58,654 nucleotides of DNA from Anaerolineaceae bacterium. Its GTDB lineage: Bacteria; Chloroflexota; Anaerolineae; Anaerolineales; Anaerolineaceae. The stretch is taken from the NCBI GenBank assembly GCA_003524305.1, contig DQHW01000042.1, positions 105,257-163,910 on the forward strand. The letters run 5' to 3'. The notes under the pieces are model-generated. The model saw only the letters and a program-made list of their open reading frames with translations, ran no database searches and was not told where the DNA came from. Each line of letters begins with the position of its first letter. Within the stretch, counting starts at the first letter, position 1. Below are positions 7,716 to 15,311 of the stretch, piece by piece. The position numbers and the translations under genes were made by a program.

Positions 7716-8756
7716 ATGGAATTTTTAGAGTATATCAATACAATTGATCCCGAAGAACTCAGAACCCTGCCCGGATTGACTCCCGCGTTAGCCGAAAAGG
7801 TAGCGGCTGGCCGTCCGTTTGCCACGCTTGAAGATTTCTCAAACCTCAAAGGTCTGACTGAAAAACGTCTGGCGACCTTGATGGAAGATTTTGGTAAGAA
7901 AGTAGAAGCTGAAAACGCTGAAAAGCTGCAAAATGCTGAAGCAGCTTCTTCAGAAGAGATCGCCGAAGCAGTGGGCAATGAAGTGGAAAAACTCACACGC
8001 AAGAGCAACCTTCGCCGTGTGATCACCTGGATCGTGGTACTCATTCTGCTGGGCGGCGCCATTTTTGCAGTCATCAAATGGGGAATCCCCTTTGTGTATG
8101 ACCGCTATATTAAACCGGTCGAAAACAATGCCGCCAGTATCACCGACCTGGCTGATCAACAAAATGCAGAAATTGCCCGCCTGGATGAAGAGATTGCAGT
8201 TTTGCAGGAACGTGTCACCACGCTTGAAGGGCGTGCCGACAGCGTGGATCAAAGCCTGGCCGCGCACGACGCCACCCTGGTGCAACTTGAAAACATGCAA
8301 AAACTGCTGGATAGCAGCTTTTCAATTCACAAAACTGAAGTACTGGCCGAGCTTTTAAATCAACTAAGCATGACGCGCAGCATTGAACTGGTTTCGCGCA
8401 GTCGTCTTTATCTCTCTGAGAGCAACTTCGGCCTTGCCAAAAAGGACTTGCAGGCTGCACGCGATCTGCTTTACACATTGCTTGACAAAATACCCACCGA
8501 CCAGGTTGGCGCCTTGAAGATTGTCATTGAACGCGTGGATATGGCAATCGAAAAACTACCGGCCTATCCGGTAGTGGCTGCGAACGATGTGGATACTGCC
8601 TGGCAGTACCTGGTGGATGGTCTTCCCAACGTGCCTGAACAAGCCGTCACCCCGGTGATCCTTCCTTCCACCGAGACCCCTGAAGCCACTGCAACAATTG
8701 AAGCTACTACAACGATTGAAGCAACAGCCGCAGTTGAGGCAACCACCGCCCCATAA
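7716..8756 (+). CDS. HhH - membrane helix - coiled-coil protein with HemX-like body
   Basis: 346 residues. Residues 1-60 hold a helix-hairpin-helix pair (LRTLPGLTPALAEKVAAGR and LKGLTEKRLATLME). A membrane helix follows (about 92-112), then a coiled coil (about 140-200: IARLDEEIAVLQERVTTLEG). After that comes a helical part (LVSRSRLYLSESNFGLAKKDLQAARDLLYTLL) that resembles the extracytoplasmic region of HemX-like proteins, and a low-complexity tail of ATIEATTT repeats. The HhH part should be cytoplasmic and the coiled coil outside. Function unknown; the HemX likeness is from layout, not a search. Four bases separate it from the next gene. Confidence 0.65.
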   Translation: MEFLEYINTIDPEELRTLPGLTPALAEKVAAGRPFATLEDFSNLKGLTEKRLATLMEDFGKKVEAENAEKLQNAEAASSEEIAEAVGNEVEKLTRKSNLRRVITWIVVLILLGGAIFAVIKWGIPFVYDRYIKPVENNAASITDLADQQNAEIARLDEEIAVLQERVTTLEGRADSVDQSLAAHDATLVQLENMQKLLDSSFSIHKTEVLAELLNQLSMTRSIELVSRSRLYLSESNFGLAKKDLQAARDLLYTLLDKIPTDQVGALKIVIERVDMAIEKLPAYPVVAANDVDTAWQYLVDGLPNVPEQAVTPVILPSTETPEATATIEATTTIEATAAVEATTAP

Positions 8757-8760
8757 CACG

Positions 8761-9267
8761 ATGGAACCTCGCAAGGTTACGGTTAACGACCGCATGCAGC
8801 AAGGATATGTCTACTGGCTTACTGAGCTGGCAGGACAGAATTTTGACCCTGAATTTAAACCAGAATTGACCCCCGGTGAGCTATTGGCACTGGGGGTTTT
8901 TGGCGGCAAGTACATGACCGACTGCGTCGAAGAATTCCCGGCCGAGTGGTTTAAACACGCACGCCTCAACGCTGAGTGTCACAACCCGGCATTAAACTTC
9001 TTTGGCGTTAACGCGTCAAAACCCTTGCGTTATTGGCGCGAAAAAGGTTGGATCCATCCAGACGATCCGCGCGGCTGGTTTCAATGGTACTGCCGATACT
9101 ATAATGGCCGCCGCGGCGAGGATGATGCGCGTCAGATCAAACGCTGGAAGGCCATGACCCGCCACATTGCACAGATCAAGAAGAACTGTCCGCCGGGGAA
9201 TTTATACTGCCGCAGAAAACAACGCCAGGCGCTGCTGCACTGGGCTTATGATTCGAGAAAGATGTAG
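8761..9267 (+). CDS. Conserved cytosolic protein of unknown function
   Basis: 168 residues from the ATG four bases after the previous stop. It is rich in Trp, Tyr and basic residues (GYVYWLTELAGQNFDPEF, LTPGELLALGVFGGKYMTD, GWFQWYCRYYNGRRGEDD). It has no signal peptide or membrane helix. The pattern ELTP.E.LALGVFGGKYM recalls an uncharacterised protein family I have seen in many phyla; I cannot name a function. Likely co-transcribed with the upstream gene, ending at the hairpin at 9272. Confidence 0.7.
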   Translation: MEPRKVTVNDRMQQGYVYWLTELAGQNFDPEFKPELTPGELLALGVFGGKYMTDCVEEFPAEWFKHARLNAECHNPALNFFGVNASKPLRYWREKGWIHPDDPRGWFQWYCRYYNGRRGEDDARQIKRWKAMTRHIAQIKKNCPPGNLYCRRKQRQALLHWAYDSRKM

Positions 9268-9271
9268 AAAA

Positions 9272-9296
9272 AAAGCCACCTTGGCTAGGTGGCTTT
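9272..9296 (+). terminator. Intrinsic terminator, probably bidirectional
   Basis: AAAGCCACC - 7-base loop - GGTGGCTTT between convergent genes ending at 9267 and 9312. A-rich before and T-rich after, so it can serve both strands. Confidence 0.75.
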
Positions 9297-9311
9297 AGTT
9301 GGAAACAATAA

Positions 9312-9527
9312 TTATTTAATTAATTCAGGCGTGTATCCCAATTTCTGCACCGCTTCCATGATCGATTCAGGGGTGACGACAACTTCATCGTAGACCACTT
9401 TCATTTTCTGGCTACGGTAACTGGCATCCACGGTGTCGACGCCGGGTAAATCGTCTTCAAGCGCTTGAAGTTTCATCACACAATTGGAGCAGTGCATATC
9501 TTTGATTTCCAGAGTTAGAGTTTTCAT
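9312..9527 (-). CDS. Heavy-metal-associated (HMA) domain protein, CopZ-like
   Basis: 71 residues, one complete HMA ferredoxin-like fold. The metal site is MHCSNC at residues about 12-17; ALEDDLPGVDTVDASYRSQK and EAVQKLGYTPELI fit the rest of the fold. It should bind Cu(I) and pass it to a partner. It lies 11 bases downstream of the permease-cupredoxin gene on the same strand, so the two probably form a copper-handling operon. Confidence 0.88.
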   Translation of the reverse strand: MKTLTLEIKDMHCSNCVMKLQALEDDLPGVDTVDASYRSQKMKVVYDEVVVTPESIMEAVQKLGYTPELIK

Positions 9528-9538
9528 GATTTCCCTGA

Positions 9539-10579
9539 TCAGTTAAAGACGATTTCGCCGGTATACATTCCCATGGAGCAGGTAAAGGCGATTTTTTTGC
9601 CGACTGCCTGGGCTGGAATCTGCACCGATTTTGTACCCGTCTGATCTAATAGTTCGCTGATGTTCAATTCGGGGATTAAAAATGCACGCGAACAGGAGTT
9701 GGTGTTTTTCGTGACCAGGTTGAGGGTCAATTCAGTATTTGCCGGAGCATTCAAAACGTTTGGCTGATATCCGCTGTTGACCACATTTAAGGTGATCACG
9801 CTTGCAGATTGCTCGTCAGCCGGGAGTATTTCTGCGGTTTGAGTTTGATTGTTGGCTTGAACCAACTTGGTAATGGAGTAGGGCGAACCCAATAGATTCA
9901 ACCCGGTGTCGATCGATAGCAGCCCTAAAATTAGCAGCACCACCGCTACCACGCGCACCAACTGTTTTTCCAGGAGAGTACCCAGTTTTGTGGCGAAATA
10001 AGACAAAATAAAGAAAACCGGTGATGTGCCAAGGGTGAAAGCGAACATCAGCGCAGCACCCAAAAGTGGTTTGCCTGTAGCAATCGCCCCTGCCATCATG
10101 CTTTGGGTGATACCACAGGGGATGAGTATGGTTAACGCCCCCAGGAAGATGGGAGTAAATAACGAAGTCTTGTTTTTGGCCTTTTTTCGGATGAAACGGG
10201 TAATCACAGCCGGAGGCTCAAATGAAAAATAGCGAAAGATCGGATGCACATTGAGCATGCGCAATGCATTGCCGATCATAAAAATGGCAATCAGGAACTG
10301 CAGGATTGCCCGCATGGTGGGAGTCATCTGCAGTACGGATCCGAGGGCGCCAAGCAAAGCTCCCAACAAAGTGTAAGCAACCAGTTTAGCCATCAGAAAA
10401 AGCACAATCGGGAGGGCAACCTGCGGTGATGACTTCTGCCTGGATTTTTTACCTGGCGTACCAACTTCTTTTTCAATCTGGTTGGCCAATGAGCTGGCCA
10501 ATAATCCGCCCTGCACCGCCATACAGCTTAAGCCGCCTGTAGTCAAACCGGTAATAAAAGCTACCCATAAACTAAGCAT
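9539..10579 (-). CDS. UreH-type (TauE/SafE-like) permease with C-terminal cupredoxin-like domain
   Basis: 346 residues. Residues 1-220 hold about six membrane helices with the family start LWVAFITGLTTGGLSCMAVQGGLL and the second-half ALTILIPCGITQSMMAGAIATG. After a linker, residues about 260-346 form a cupredoxin-like domain: NSCSRAFLIPELNISELL and then FTCSMGMYTGEIVF, with Cys and Met residues placed as copper ligands. Together with the HMA protein this points to copper transport or sequestration across the cytoplasmic membrane. The direction of transport is not deducible. Confidence 0.85.
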   Translation of the reverse strand: MLSLWVAFITGLTTGGLSCMAVQGGLLASSLANQIEKEVGTPGKKSRQKSSPQVALPIVLFLMAKLVAYTLLGALLGALGSVLQMTPTMRAILQFLIAIFMIGNALRMLNVHPIFRYFSFEPPAVITRFIRKKAKNKTSLFTPIFLGALTILIPCGITQSMMAGAIATGKPLLGAALMFAFTLGTSPVFFILSYFATKLGTLLEKQLVRVVAVVLLILGLLSIDTGLNLLGSPYSITKLVQANNQTQTAEILPADEQSASVITLNVVNSGYQPNVLNAPANTELTLNLVTKNTNSCSRAFLIPELNISELLDQTGTKSVQIPAQAVGKKIAFTCSMGMYTGEIVFN

Positions 10580-10691
10580 CCAATACCTGATCTTTCATCA
10601 AGAAGACACCAAACTACTAACTTAATGCAACCTATTCAATAATTGAATAACAACACAGATGCGAATCTTAATAGATAAGGTCATATATGTC

Positions 10692-10718
10692 AATATTCCC
10701 GCAAGATGCGGGAATATT
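10692..10718 (-). terminator. Hairpin downstream of the YhhN-like gene
   Basis: AATATTCCCGC - 5-base loop - GCGGGAATATT, a perfect stem lying 24 bases past the stop of the minus-strand gene at 10742. No strong T-run follows on the minus strand, so termination is plausible but not certain. Confidence 0.5.
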
Positions 10719-10741
10719 CAAGTTCAGCTTAAAATTTCAAC

Positions 10742-11524
10742 CTAGTGAATCTTTTTCTCAGCGTGCCAGCGGTATGCACTCAGCGCCCACAACACTACAT
10801 TGCTTCCGTAGAATATCCATACCAGGCAAAAGGTGATATTGGAGAGATTACCCATCCCCAGGTTGTAGATCTCACCCAAGATTTCGGTGGCAAACCAGCA
10901 GGTGGCAGCCAGGGCTACAAACCAGGCATTGCAAGCCGGATAGAGTTTTCTGCGCACAGTCTCCCATGCAAACCACATGGTGGTGCAGAAGAATGCAGTA
11001 TAAATGGGTCCAATCACGCCGTGCCCCACCCTTACGAGATCAGGCCATAAAAATACAACGATGACCGCGGCAGCACCATAGATGACCAACGGCAGCCACA
11101 GGTCTTTGAGCTGGAACTTCTTCAGGTAGTGCAGTCCACGCCCCACACGAATAATCAAGAAGACATGTGCGAGGATCGAAAGCCCGCCGCCCACCATGAA
11201 TACCCAACCGCCTACTCCCAGCGTAGGGCTGACCACCACCAAACTCATCAGAATATCCGTTGGCAGCATGCAGCAGAATGCTGCCAACAGCAGCATCCAA
11301 TCACGGCGTTCAAGTTTATGTGCTCCGGCGATCAAGACCAGCACGAAGGCCAACAGTGTGATGCATGGTTTGGCAATAGCCGGGTAAAGGCTGGTTGTCT
11401 TGTTGAAATAATTCATCCAGTCTGCACTAAAAACAGAACCAGCCAACAGCAGTGTCAATCCGAGGATGTCAAAAACAACATTGCGCTTTTTATCAGAAAT
11501 TGCAAGGGTATGATGAACAGCCAT
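10742..11524 (-). CDS. Polytopic membrane protein, YhhN/TMEM86-like
   Basis: 260 residues with about eight membrane helices. SLYPAIAKPCITLLAFVLVL followed by LLLAAFCCMLPTDILMSL and GGGLSILAHVFLIIRVG matches the order of motifs in the YhhN (lysoplasmalogenase) family: KP in a helix, then a helix with D, then AH in a helix. The match is loose (PTDIL in place of GDILL), so the enzyme activity is only a suggestion. It has its own promoter (11561-11589) and a good GGAGG ribosome site. Confidence 0.55.
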   Translation of the reverse strand: MAVHHTLAISDKKRNVVFDILGLTLLLAGSVFSADWMNYFNKTTSLYPAIAKPCITLLAFVLVLIAGAHKLERRDWMLLLAAFCCMLPTDILMSLVVVSPTLGVGGWVFMVGGGLSILAHVFLIIRVGRGLHYLKKFQLKDLWLPLVIYGAAAVIVVFLWPDLVRVGHGVIGPIYTAFFCTTMWFAWETVRRKLYPACNAWFVALAATCWFATEILGEIYNLGMGNLSNITFCLVWIFYGSNVVLWALSAYRWHAEKKIH

Positions 11525-11560
11525 GATATTTCCTCCGAAAATGGGATAATTTCATATTTA

Positions 11561-11589
11561 ATTATATAGTTTTTCATAATTGTAGTAAA
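11561..11589 (-). promoter_or_regulatory. Promoter of the YhhN-like gene
   Basis: On the minus strand TTTACT (11589-11584), 17 bases, TATAAT (11566-11561). The leader to the ATG at 11524 contains GGAGGAAATATC. Confidence 0.6.
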
Positions 11590-11630
11590 ATTTCTATGCT
11601 TCAGCAGCCAGCAGCCAGCGCTTATTTTTG

Positions 11631-11644
11631 ACCGACAGGTCGGT
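11631..11644. promoter_or_regulatory. TetR-type operator-like palindrome
   Basis: ACCGAC-AG-GTCGGT, exact arms with a 2-base centre, in the 283-base gap between the divergent YhhN-like and MFS genes. It resembles operators of TetR-family repressors but differs from the palindromes upstream of both TetR genes in this window, so the cognate regulator is probably elsewhere. It is about 40 bases upstream of the YhhN-like -35 box and 164 bases from the MFS start. Confidence 0.45.
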
Positions 11645-11807
11645 ATGGTGTTTTTCCCTTTATGCCGAAAGGGGTAATTTTCTCCCATGATGCAACTTCT
11701 ATAATTTACCAGCGTATTAATAACGCCGTCTGATTTCATTTACCTTGAAATCTATTGTGTCTGCCACTTGAGGTGGTCAGCTTTTATATTGTTTTCGTTC
11801 AAAGGTA

Positions 11808-13076
11808 ATGCACATGTTAAATATGAATTTTTCTAAAATTGCACGGGAATTTCCGCGCAAGTTCTGGATAGTGGTCGGCGTTTCTTTCATCGATCACGTA
11901 GGCGGGACCATGCTCTTCCCGTTCTTCTCTCTGTATATCACCCAGAAATTCAACGTCGGTATGACTGAAGCCGGTATTGTGTTGGGCATCTTCGCTTTAT
12001 CCGGCTTATTTGGACAAATGATCGGCGGTGCACTGACCGACAAGTTTGGCCGCAGAAACCTGATCATCTTCGGCTTGATCTTCAGTGCACTCAGCACCCT
12101 TACCCTGGGTCTGGTCAAAGATTTTTCAGTGCTCATCCCCCTGGCAGTGGTGATTGGCTTACTCTCGGATATGGCCGGCCCTGCTCATGGCGCCATGATC
12201 GCTGATATTCTGCCTGAACAAAAACGTCAGGAAGGTTTTGGCATCCTGCGCGTGGTGGGCAACATGGCCTGGATCATCGGTCCGACTATAGGCGGATTTG
12301 TCGCTGCAAAATCATTTTTAGCCCTCTTCATTATTGATGCCATCATCAGTTGCTTTGTGGCTTTGCTCTTCTTCTTGTTCATTTCTGAAACCAAACCCGA
12401 AACACATGAAGAACACAAACAAGAAAGTCTCTTCAAAACCTTCTTGGGATACGGCAAAGTGGTAACCAATAAAGCTTTCATGGCTTTTCTGGTCGCACTG
12501 ATCTTGATGGGATTGGTCTACCAGCAAATGTATAACTCGCTCTCGGTTTACCTGCGCGATGTTCATAACATCGATCCCAGCGGATACGGCTTTTTACTAA
12601 CTGCCAGCGCCATCGTGGTGATCCTGTTCCAGTTCAGCGTTACGCGCTATATCAAGAACAAGGCGCCTTTTGTGATCATGGCAGTTGGAACCCTATTTTA
12701 CATGGTTGGTTTCAGCATGTTTGGCTTCGTGACCGCTTACTGGTTGTTTGTTGCGGCCATCATCGTGGTCACCATGGGTGAGATGCTGGTCGTGCCAACC
12801 AGTCAGGTGCTGGTGGCAGGTTTTGCCCCTGAAGACATGCGCGGAAGATATATGGGCGTATTTGGCATGACCTGGTCCATCCCTGGTGTGATTGCACCCT
12901 ATCTGGCCGGTGTGATATTGGATAACCTGGATCCCAACCTGTTATGGTATATCGGCGGTATTTTATGCGCCGTTGCCGCCTTTGGATTCTTTGGATTACA
13001 CGCCGCCATTGGCAAACAAAAACGCTTTCAAGCAGTAGAAGAAGAACCTGCAGTGGCTGTCGCGGAAAGCGCCTAG
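11808..13076 (+). CDS. MFS transporter (drug-exporter type)
   Basis: 422 residues, 12 predicted membrane helices. Motif A between helices 2 and 3 reads GGALTDKFGRRNLIIFG; the start FWIVVGVSFIDHVGGTMLFPFFSLY is common in bacterial multidrug-type MFS exporters. A soluble, charged loop (KPETHEEHKQESLFKTF) separates the two six-helix halves. The substrate is unknown. AAAGG lies just before the ATG at 11808; in-frame ATGs at 11814 and 11823 are alternatives. The TetR-type palindrome upstream hints at ligand-controlled expression. Confidence 0.88.
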   Translation: MHMLNMNFSKIAREFPRKFWIVVGVSFIDHVGGTMLFPFFSLYITQKFNVGMTEAGIVLGIFALSGLFGQMIGGALTDKFGRRNLIIFGLIFSALSTLTLGLVKDFSVLIPLAVVIGLLSDMAGPAHGAMIADILPEQKRQEGFGILRVVGNMAWIIGPTIGGFVAAKSFLALFIIDAIISCFVALLFFLFISETKPETHEEHKQESLFKTFLGYGKVVTNKAFMAFLVALILMGLVYQQMYNSLSVYLRDVHNIDPSGYGFLLTASAIVVILFQFSVTRYIKNKAPFVIMAVGTLFYMVGFSMFGFVTAYWLFVAAIIVVTMGEMLVVPTSQVLVAGFAPEDMRGRYMGVFGMTWSIPGVIAPYLAGVILDNLDPNLLWYIGGILCAVAAFGFFGLHAAIGKQKRFQAVEEEPAVAVAESA

Positions 13077-13102
13077 AAACCTGGTTTCTGGCAAGAGCAG
13101 AT

Positions 13103-13165
13103 CTCCGCAGTACAGAAAAACTGCGGAGGATGTTTAAGAGACCCCGAAGTCCAGACTCGGGGTCT
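13103..13165. terminator. Two consecutive hairpins between convergent genes
   Basis: CTCCGCAG (13103-13110) pairs with CTGCGGAG (13121-13128); AGACCCCGA (13139-13147) pairs with TCGGGGTCT (13157-13165). The pair lies in the 128-base gap between the convergent MFS and glycosidase genes and probably ends transcription from both sides. T-runs are weak. Confidence 0.6.
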
Positions 13166-13204
13166 TGCCATAACCATATTTGGGCAAGGATTAAATGCGA
13201 AATA

Positions 13205-14548
13205 TTAAATCAACCATTTTGCTGAATAAGGTGGCATCTCAAGATAAAGATGCCCGTTGTTTGTTTCATAGGCCGTAGATTTTTCCATCTGGTCAATAAA
13301 ACGAGAATGATGGTCTCCCAAAGGGACATCGATTGAAACCGCATGGTCGGCAGCGTTGATCACGGTGAGTGACAAACCGTTTTCCATATCGCGTGAGAAA
13401 GCAAATTGTTCGTTGGTGAGTAAAAGTTGTCGATAAGCGCCGTTGATTAATGAGGGATGTTGTTTGCGAATTTCGATCATCTTCCTAAGCGCTTCATATA
13501 AATCCAGCCGCTCGGCATGAGACAACAAATTTGGCAAATTTAGCGCCGGGCGCAGGGCTGCATCTTGATCCTCTTTTCGTCCGCGGATGCCGAATTCACT
13601 GCCATAGTAGATCGAAGGAATGCCGGGCATGCTGAACATCAAAACATGCAGAGGCAGCAAAGCCGCCGGGTTCTTTAACATACTGGCCACCCGGCTGACA
13701 TCGTGATTATCTGCAAAAGAGTAAAGACCGAGACCGCGCATCTTTCCATCTGCGCCAAACTGCTGCTGCAGTGTGTAGGCGATCTCAAACATGTTGTGAT
13801 CGTTGAAGCTGGAATACAACCCTTTATAAGCAATATAATTGGTCACAGAATCGAGCCTGCCGGGCTGCACCCACTGTTTATAATCGCCGTGGACCACTTC
13901 ACCCATCAGCCAGAAATCTTCTTTCAGGTTCTTTGAAAAGCCAGCCAAGGTAGATAGAAAGTCTTTATCCATCACATCCGCGGCATCAAGACGCAGTCCG
14001 TCAATTTGATATTCTTCAATCCATTGTTTGACTGCGCCAAACAGGTGGCTGCGCACGTCCTCATTTTTGAGGTTGAGTTTTACCAAGGTTTCATGTCCGG
14101 CCCAACTTTCATAGGATAACCCGTCATGAAAGGAATTATCCTCATCAAATTGCAAACCAGAAAACCAGCCGCAAAACTGTGACGCCTGGCGTTTTTCAAG
14201 CACATCCCGAAAAGCCCAGAAGCCCCTCCCCACATGGTTGAAGACTGCATCCAAAACAACCTTGATGCCCAACTCATGCGCCCGCGCTGAAAAACGGGCA
14301 AAGGTCTGGTTGGTTCCCAATCTACGGTCAATGTTGTAGTAGTCCACCGTGTCGTAGCCGTGCCAGACAGACTCAAAAAGCGGACCTATGTATAGGCCGT
14401 TGATGCCCATACTTGCCATATGTTCCAGCCATGGATGAAGTTCATCCAGGCGGTTCACCGGCGGCAGGTTGAAATCGTTGTGAGACTGTACGCCGCATAA
14501 TCCGAGCGGGTAAATGTGATAGAAAACAGTTCGATCAATCCAGTTCAT
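13205..14548 (-). CDS. GH13 alpha-amylase-family glycosidase
   Basis: 447 residues from the ATG preceded by AAGGAAAA; the frame is open for eight more codons upstream but without a ribosome site. All four conserved GH13 regions are present: DAVFNH (about residue 100), GLRLDAADV with the nucleophile Asp (about 184), LMGEVVHG with the acid/base Glu (about 215), and FADNHD with the third Asp (about 282). It cleaves or transfers alpha-glucosidic bonds. There is no signal peptide, so it acts in the cytoplasm, as cyclomaltodextrinase/neopullulanase-type enzymes do. The N-terminal starch-binding domain of those enzymes is missing. It lies downstream of the TetR gene on the same strand. Confidence 0.92.
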   Translation of the reverse strand: MNWIDRTVFYHIYPLGLCGVQSHNDFNLPPVNRLDELHPWLEHMASMGINGLYIGPLFESVWHGYDTVDYYNIDRRLGTNQTFARFSARAHELGIKVVLDAVFNHVGRGFWAFRDVLEKRQASQFCGWFSGLQFDEDNSFHDGLSYESWAGHETLVKLNLKNEDVRSHLFGAVKQWIEEYQIDGLRLDAADVMDKDFLSTLAGFSKNLKEDFWLMGEVVHGDYKQWVQPGRLDSVTNYIAYKGLYSSFNDHNMFEIAYTLQQQFGADGKMRGLGLYSFADNHDVSRVASMLKNPAALLPLHVLMFSMPGIPSIYYGSEFGIRGRKEDQDAALRPALNLPNLLSHAERLDLYEALRKMIEIRKQHPSLINGAYRQLLLTNEQFAFSRDMENGLSLTVINAADHAVSIDVPLGDHHSRFIDQMEKSTAYETNNGHLYLEMPPYSAKWLI

Positions 14549-14576
14549 ATTTTTCCTTTTCTTAATAATCATGCCG

Positions 14577-14655
14577 GTAAGGGCAATTCACGCGATCTGT
14601 GCGTCCACTTGCTGGATGAATTGCCATTACACTGCACCATATGAATTGCCCCTAC
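14577..14655. repeat. REP-like inverted repeat
   Basis: GTAAGGGCAATTCA (14577-14590) faces TGAATTGCCCCTAC (14642-14655), with another partial copy (GATGAATTGCC, 14615-14625) between them. It shares the GTAGGGG...TTCA|TGAA...CCCCTAC frame of the palindrome at 364-401 but with CAA in place of AGG, so it is a sister subtype. It lies between the TetR and GH13 genes. Confidence 0.65.
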
Positions 14656-14667
14656 ACTAATAGTCAA

Positions 14668-15234
14668 TTATGAATAAATACCATATTGGAACTGTCTGAC
14701 AGCCTGTCTGGCAAGTTCCACGTTTAGGGTTGCCAGCCCATTTAGCCCAAGACCAATATAGGTATTAAGCGTACCTAAAAAGGTTAATGCGTAGGCCTGG
14801 TGTCGTCCGCGCATGTTTCCATGTTGGGGTACGGCGTTGAGAAAAACCTTCTCGATCATCTCATGTTGAAACCGGTTTTGGAGGATGACTGATTTAAAGC
14901 CTTCACTTTCTTGCGGGGCAAACCACAATGCAAGTTGTAATCGGTAAAAGATCGTGAACTCAATGGCAAAAGAAAAATAGGTCTCAGCGATGGTTTGCAA
15001 GGTTAGGGGCAAATCGCCGCGATAATCTGATGCAGCCGTCAGTCTGGTTTTCAATTCGCTAAAGGATTGCTCAAGTATCGCATCAAGCAGTCCGCGCTTG
15101 CTGCCAAAATAATGGTAAAGCGTGGGCTTGGTGATGCCCGCTGCATCGCAGATTTCTTGCACACCAACGGCATCATAGCCTCTTTCAGAAAAAAGATTCA
15201 GGGCTTGTTCAAGGATTGTTCCGCGGTTATCCAT
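14668..15234 (-). CDS. TetR-family regulator
   Basis: 188 residues. The N-terminal helix-turn-helix (ILEQALNLFSERGYDAVGVQEICDAAGITKPTLYHYFGSKR; residues about 7-47) is canonical. The C-terminal ligand domain is helical and unassigned. Its promoter carries a perfect 20-base palindrome in the spacer, so it almost surely represses itself. The -10 box ends six bases before the ATG, so the mRNA is probably leaderless. It precedes the glycosidase on the same strand with a REP-like repeat between them; regulation of that gene is possible but unproven. Confidence 0.9.
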   Translation of the reverse strand: MDNRGTILEQALNLFSERGYDAVGVQEICDAAGITKPTLYHYFGSKRGLLDAILEQSFSELKTRLTAASDYRGDLPLTLQTIAETYFSFAIEFTIFYRLQLALWFAPQESEGFKSVILQNRFQHEMIEKVFLNAVPQHGNMRGRHQAYALTFLGTLNTYIGLGLNGLATLNVELARQAVRQFQYGIYS

Positions 15235-15240
15235 TTCCCC

Positions 15241-15269
15241 AGTATACCGTTCGGTATACTATCTGTCAA
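15241..15269 (-). promoter_or_regulatory. Promoter with perfect operator palindrome
   Basis: On the minus strand TTGACA (15269-15264), 17 bases, TATACT (15246-15241). The palindrome AGTATACCG-TT-CGGTATACT occupies 15241-15260 and covers the spacer and -10 box. This is a textbook autorepression layout for the TetR gene starting at 15234. The divergent gene at 15312 may share the control. Confidence 0.75.
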
Positions 15270-15311
15270 TACTCTTAATCAAAAGTGCTCATACAGCGTT
15301 AAAATGGAGTG

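Noticed and set aside
8690..8756. Thr/Ala repeat at the end of the HemX-like gene as a frameshift remnant
   Set aside because: The frame is continuous into a stop followed four bases later by the next start; such tails are common in this kind of membrane protein.
11129..11569. Long open frame on the plus strand opposite the YhhN-like gene
   Set aside because: Its product is rich in Gln and His without hydrophobic core, and the minus-strand gene has a promoter, ribosome site and membrane helices; the plus frame is a shadow.
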